Shown: positions 7,267-9,814 of the stretch, piece after piece
Numbering within the stretch: position 1 is the first letter of the stretch
Layout of the letters: each line of letters opens with the position of its first letter
NCBI GenBank assembly: GCA_017538635.1
Contig: JAFYIM010000090.1
Span: 1 to 9,814, forward strand
DNA length: 9,814 nt
Direction of reading: 5' to 3'
Source of the DNA: a bacterium
GTDB taxonomy: Bacteria; UBA3054
Program-made: the position numbers and the translations under genes
Notes under the pieces: generated by a model
The model's input: the letters and a program-made list of their open reading frames with translations, nothing else
Database searches by the model: none
Told to the model about the DNA's origin: nothing

Positions 7267-8244
7267 TTACTGATTGACATATTTGAGCTTATTGGCCTTA
7301 GAAACGAGTGTTGTTTTTATGCAACCTGCTTTGGTTGCCGTCACGGAATTTGTTTCTGTATTGCCATCGTCGTATATTCTTATGTACCAGCTCGCAGTCT
7401 GAGAGTGTTCATCTTTTTTAATGGTTTCCTTTTCGTTCTTATAACGACCGCCTTTAAAGGTTGCCGTATAGTCAGTTGTGTAATTGTTCTGATTATTATC
7501 GGCAAAGGCATTTTGTGATGTTTCATTGATATCCTGATGGATGTACACATGATCCGCATCCGTTGTAATGTGCATGTTATAAACACGCAACAAGGAGGAC
7601 GGTTCTTCCACTACATCCTCAAAATATTTCTGAATCCAGCCCGATTTGCGAATGGTTCGCGTAATATAGGCTTCATTGTCAGAGATCACATTGGTTATTG
7701 CTGTTTCTTCCGTGCCATAAAATTGAGCATTCCGCCACTCGTTGCTGTATAGTTCTTCCGCAAACCAATCATATTCCACATAGGGTCCCAACGGACGTTG
7801 CCTCTTCCCTTTCGGCTTACCCGTATAATCTTCGTTTGATAATATATTGCTTACATAGTTAGCACGGGCAATCCTTTCCTCTTTTTCATGTTGCTTCCCA
7901 ATTGTCTTATCTTTGTGATGTTTTTGTTTATAGGTCAATTTATACGAACAATCAGCTTCACCCTCCGTAATAGTCCAATTACCTTTCCACTTCCACTTCT
8001 TTGTGGAATGAACAGGTTTAATTGTTTCTATACTACGCATCATCCCATCTTTGTTTTTTTTATCTTTCCATCGCTCAATGTAGTTTCCGTCTGACATTAG
8101 GGCCTCAAGCGTTTCTCGGCCCTCATCAATCGAGAAAAAACCGTTACTGAGAACCTCTTGCACAGTAATCCCCACTGACGGAGTGGCTACCAACAAGGCC
8201 CCCAATCCTACGGAATATAACCATTTCTTCATTTTACTCGTCAT
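7267..8244 (-). CDS. Orphan secreted protein of unknown function
   Basis: The protein has 325 residues and no family that I recognise. A clear signal peptide is present: MKKW, hydrophobic core LYSVGLGALLVA, and probable cleavage near SVG-I at residue 25. The mature part is polar, rich in Lys, Asp, Asn, Thr, Tyr and Trp, and predicted mainly beta. It holds a lysine/histidine-rich stretch (about 104-125) and a repeated Y/T/N-rich region near 240-275. There are only two cysteines after the signal (C99, C308), which could form a disulfide. Two starts are possible: 8244 (M1) or 8232 (M5, which begins the signal peptide more tightly). Neither has a good ribosome binding site. Codons are A/T-rich, unlike the neighbours on either side, which suggests horizontal acquisition. 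It is divergent from the AlbA_2 gene and convergent with GH84, so it is probably monocistronic. The signal sequence and long open frame argue that it is a real gene. Confidence 0.75.
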   Translation of the reverse strand: MTSKMKKWLYSVGLGALLVATPSVGITVQEVLSNGFFSIDEGRETLEALMSDGNYIERWKDKKNKDGMMRSIETIKPVHSTKKWKWKGNWTITEGEADCSYKLTYKQKHHKDKTIGKQHEKEERIARANYVSNILSNEDYTGKPKGKRQRPLGPYVEYDWFAEELYSNEWRNAQFYGTEETAITNVISDNEAYITRTIRKSGWIQKYFEDVVEEPSSLLRVYNMHITTDADHVYIHQDINETSQNAFADNNQNNYTTDYTATFKGGRYKNEKETIKKDEHSQTASWYIRIYDDGNTETNSVTATKAGCIKTTLVSKANKLKYVNQ

Positions 8245-8303
8245 ATTTCTTATGCATCTGCTAAGTTAAAAATTTTGAAAGTTTTTCGCAAGCAATAACT
8301 TGC

Positions 8304-8320
8304 ATATATGTCACATATAT
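8304..8320. promoter_or_regulatory. Perfect 17-bp palindrome, possible operator
   Basis: ATATATGT and ACATATAT are perfect inverted arms around a single central C. It lies 60-76 bases upstream of the secreted-protein start, a usual position for a dimeric regulator site. It is low-complexity AT, so the significance is modest. Confidence 0.35.
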
Positions 8321-8424
8321 TTTATTCAAAAAAAAAAAAAATACAAGTGTCCGCGGCGCCTTGATTTTACAGGTGCTCCGGCGAGCCGCGCTTGCGAACG
8401 CTTGAAAACAAAGGCGTTTACAAG

Positions 8425-8459
8425 ACTGGCTTTAGCACTTCTTTAAAGTGCTTGCCAGT
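8425..8459 (+). other. Strong imperfect hairpin
   Basis: ACTGGC (8425-8430) pairs with GCCAGT (8454-8459), and AGCACTT (8434-8440) with AAGTGCT (8446-8452). They are separated by a small asymmetric internal loop (TTT against T) and capped by CTTTA. This gives 13 pairs in 35 bases. It is followed by GATTTTATC rather than a solid T run, so it is a poor terminator. It could be a structured leader or a relic of a mobile element. Confidence 0.5.
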
Positions 8460-8476
8460 GATTTTATCAGCTTTCT

Positions 8477-8491
8477 CTGACATAATGTCAG
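8477..8491. promoter_or_regulatory. Perfect 15-bp palindrome upstream of the AlbA_2 gene, possible operator
   Basis: CTGACAT and ATGTCAG are perfect seven-base arms around a single A. It ends about 92 bases before the preferred AlbA_2 start. It is less AT-biased than the palindrome at 8304, so it is a better candidate binding site for a dimeric regulator. No regulator is identified. Confidence 0.4.
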
Positions 8492-8583
8492 CTATTTCCC
8501 TTTATGATGTTTCCGTTTTCCCGGACACAGAGAACTATTCAAATATTGTAATATACGGGCAAAACATGGAGCTATGCATTAAT

Positions 8584-8997
8584 ATGACGTACGAAGAATT
8601 TGAACAGGTAGTTGAAAAACGCGAAAGGCAAAACTTGGAACTGAAGGAATCATTCGGGGCTGAAACCATTGAAACTGCCTGCGCTTTTGCCAACGCAGGC
8701 GGAGGCTGCATAATAATCGGCATCGATGACAACAGATTTACAACGGTTTATAAAACACGCAGCGAAAAAACTGACCAAACAGATGCAAAAATAGTTAAAA
8801 CAATATCCCAGCTGCAAAAGAAGATTTTAATTTTCCTAAGTCAAAATCCATCTGCTTCAAGGCGGCAGATCGTTGAAAAAATATCAAACGAGACAGAAGG
8901 CTCAATAAAATATAATTTGGCACGTCTTCAGAAGTTAGGGCTTTTAAAACACATTGGCCCTGACTTCGGAGGAAAATGGGAAGTTTTCCTAGATTGA
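8584..8997 (+). pseudogene. Miniature AlbA_2 (Schlafen-like) DNA-binding protein with its middle deleted
   Basis: The chosen start gives 137 residues. It begins in the way AlbA_2 proteins do (MTYEEFEQVV), then shows the family core NLELKESFG and ETACAFANAGGGCIIIGIDDN (up to residue 50). In normal members the rest of AlbA_2 and a RecG-like HATPase_c_4 region would follow, for several hundred residues in total. Here the frame jumps at about residue 50/51 (near 8733) straight to RFTTVYKT. That is the motif that usually precedes the C-terminal linker (EKTDQTD) and winged helix (about 78-137: SRRQIVEKIS, GSIKYNLARLQKLGLLKHIGP, GGKWEV). The likely cause is an in-frame internal deletion. Family members act in transcriptional control or phage-defence-type contexts. 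GGAG lies twelve bases before the start, a loose match. It may still be expressed as a small winged-helix protein; pseudogene is my preferred label. Confidence 0.65.
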
Positions 8998-9206
8998 CAT
9001 TGTTTTCAAACAAAAAACAAAAATCATCCAGACAATTATCCAGACAATAGAGGTTCAAATAACTAATTAGCAAAATGTTAGCTTAATATTTATTTTATAA
9101 AATTTAACGGTCATTAACCAGACAATTATCCAGGCCTTATAGACTTAAGTGCTTAATTAGCAAAACGTTAAATTGACATTAGTTTTGAACAATCATCCAG
9201 ACAATT
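8993..9206. repeat. Degenerate 90-bp tandem direct repeat, about 2.4 copies
   Basis: Unit 1 spans about 8993-9081, unit 2 about 9082-9171 and a partial unit 3 9172-9206. At an exact 90-base offset, 9021-9080 and 9111-9170 align without gaps at 44 of 60 positions. These include CCAGACAATTATCCAG (9028 and 9118) and AATTAGCAAAA-GTTA (9065 and 9155). Units 1 and 3 both open with ATTGACATT and contain AATCATCCAGACAATT. Unit 1 starts inside the stop codon of the AlbA_2 gene. Within each main unit a shorter direct repeat (CCAGACAAT) occurs. Stops in matching positions argue against current coding. Confidence 0.75.
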
Positions 9207-9339
9207 CATATCGTATCCGAGGGTCGCAATCTTTGCAGCGTATAAAATTGCGTTACCTCAAGCGAGATTTAGCCGATTTGCCGTTGTTTTGAGCGTTTGG
9301 GCGAAAAGCGACATGTTGTTTTGCTATAATTAGGGGGGT
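8998..9339. other. Gene-less spacer holding the repeat array and the next promoter
   Basis: No supported gene is present. The first part is the 90-bp repeat array. From about 9207 composition shifts back towards the GC of the flanks. A weak dyad CGCAAT/ATTGCG (9225-9230 with 9247-9252) spans a sixteen-base loop. The end carries the extended -10 promoter of the following gene. The change near 9207-9240 may be the right edge of the AT-rich segment. Confidence 0.6.
9322..9330 (+). promoter_or_regulatory. Extended -10 promoter (TGCTATAAT)
   Basis: TG at 9322-9323, one base, then a perfect TATAAT at 9325-9330. No good -35 is seen at 16-18 bases, which extended -10 promoters tolerate. The -10 ends nine bases before the ATG at 9340, so initiation about seven bases downstream would leave almost no leader. 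Confidence 0.6.
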
Positions 9340-9814
9340 ATGAAGAAATTTTTGTTTATTCTTGTGCTTTTGCTTTTGGGCGCCGGCGCGTATTTTTACT
9401 TCACCGCGCCGGAGGAAGTGGAGCAGATCATTGCCAAGGTCCCCTTGCGTAAAGAGAAAGAGTGGGTCTGCGAGGGCGTTGACCTGCCCTGGTTCCATTC
9501 CGTGAAAGGGGAATGGCGCGTTGATGTGAGGGAAGCCGAGATCGCCATCATCGGTTCCAAGGACAAGGAATCTTTGAAGACGCTCTCCGCTTACTTTGAC
9601 ATCAAGTCGAAAGAGTACAAGGATATGGAAGTCGAGGTTGACACCTGGATCAAGAACCATACCGTCAAGCAGTTCATGGCCTACATCCCCGAACCGCCGG
9701 AAGGAACGAACCAATGCTCGACTTACATCTACTACCACAAGACTCAGGATCTGGGCCCGCTTTTGCTGAGAAGCGGCTATGCGGTCATCATGGGCGAACT
9801 GAAGAAGAATCCGC
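9340..9814 (+). CDS. Membrane-anchored or secreted protein of unknown function, 3' end outside the window
   Basis: An open frame starts with ATG at 9340 and runs to the window edge without a stop: 158 full codons. The N-terminus MKKFLFILVLLLLGAGAYFYF is a signal anchor or signal peptide (core 4-21). The mature part is mixed charged and hydrophobic (EKEWVCEGVDLPWFHSVKG, then EVDTWIKNHTVKQFM). I recognise no family. A GGGGGG run (9333-9338) sits only one base from the ATG, too close for an ordinary ribosome binding site. Codon use is GC-rich like the genes at the left of the window, which supports a native gene. The long open frame on the opposite strand (9253-9738) lacks a signal or family likeness and is a shadow of this one. 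Confidence 0.8.
   Translation, partial: MKKFLFILVLLLLGAGAYFYFTAPEEVEQIIAKVPLRKEKEWVCEGVDLPWFHSVKGEWRVDVREAEIAIIGSKDKESLKTLSAYFDIKSKEYKDMEVEVDTWIKNHTVKQFMAYIPEPPEGTNQCSTYIYYHKTQDLGPLLLRSGYAVIMGELKKNP

Larger units (their letters stand above)
8245..8583. other. Dyad-rich intergenic region between divergent genes
   Basis: No convincing gene lies here. An in-frame upstream extension of the AlbA_2 ORF begins at a TTG at 8392 but has no ribosome binding site and no family likeness. The stretch holds successive inverted repeats. They are GCAAG/CTTGC (8288-8303), ATATATGT-C-ACATATAT (8304-8320), CGCGGCGCC with GGC-GA-GCCGCG (8352-8390), AACGC/GCGTT (8397-8418), ACTGGC..AGCACTT with AAGTGCT..GCCAGT (8425-8459) and CTGACAT-A-ATGTCAG (8477-8491). 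There is also a run of 14 A (8328-8341). The GC-rich hairpin stands out from its AT-rich surroundings. Promoters for both flanking genes must lie here, but none is clear. Confidence 0.6.

Noticed and set aside
7259..7280. Possible left-boundary copy of the 90-bp repeat (CGTTAA and GATTGACAT shared with 8992-9000 and 9166-9179)
   Set aside because: Only short AT-rich words match, and they overlap the 3' end of a coding gene; too little to call an attachment site or target duplication.
8397..8459. Integron attC-like recombination site
   Set aside because: The hairpins lack the GTTRRRY/RYYYAAC boxes at the ends, and no integron integrase is in the window.
8392..8583. N-terminal extension of the AlbA_2 frame from a TTG at 8392
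   Set aside because: The stretch is built of inverted repeats, has no ribosome binding site, and family members normally begin at MTYEEFEQ-like sequence. An open frame of about 64 codons can occur by chance.
8994..9201. TTGACA hexamers at 8994 and 9173 as -35 boxes
   Set aside because: No acceptable -10 follows at 16-18 bases; they are simply part of the repeat unit.
8993..9206. Tandem repeat as a CRISPR array
   Set aside because: Units are adjacent and diverged across their whole length, without constant short repeats and unique spacers; no cas genes are nearby.

Overview
The window looks like a piece of chromosome from a diderm-type bacterium that degrades polysaccharides or glycans. The reasons are a secreted glycoside hydrolase, a lipoprotein glycosidase and a CCA-encoded tRNA. 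The core genes have moderately high GC and mostly C/G-ending codons. No gene gives a reliable phylum. A gut- or host-associated lineage is a guess from the enzyme types only.

Layout: (1) 1-50 is the 3' two thirds of a tRNA-Phe(GAA), followed by a strong bidirectional terminator. (2) On the minus strand, 3508 to 88, lie a secreted GH31-family alpha-glycosidase and then a stomatin/paraslipin (QmcA-like) membrane protein. They are 40 bp apart and probably co-transcribed. (3) A divergent promoter region at 3509-3671 separates them from a plus-strand operon: an MFS exporter, mutM/fpg (formamidopyrimidine-DNA glycosylase) and a GH84 O-GlcNAcase/hexosaminidase-type lipoprotein. The last two overlap through ATGA. 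A bidirectional terminator at about 7215-7244 closes this block. (4) From about 7260 to 9240 the base composition changes to clearly AT-rich. This accessory-looking segment carries an unrecognised secreted protein (minus strand), a spacer packed with dyad symmetries, a very short AlbA_2 (Schlafen-like) protein that looks like a full-length family member with its middle removed, and a degenerate 90-bp tandem repeat. (5) At 9340 the GC-rich style returns with an unrecognised membrane-anchored protein that runs off the window end.

How they may work together: GH31 and GH84 probably trim alpha-linked sugars and beta-linked N-acetylhexosamine outside the cytoplasm. The MFS protein is an exporter-type carrier with no visible link to sugars. 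mutM is a housekeeping DNA-repair gene caught in the same transcription unit. The AT-rich segment has no visible connection to these functions. No complete new system is evident. The best candidates for a second look are the internally deleted AlbA_2 gene, its repeat array and dyad-rich upstream region, the orphan secreted protein, and possible leaderless starts at two promoters.
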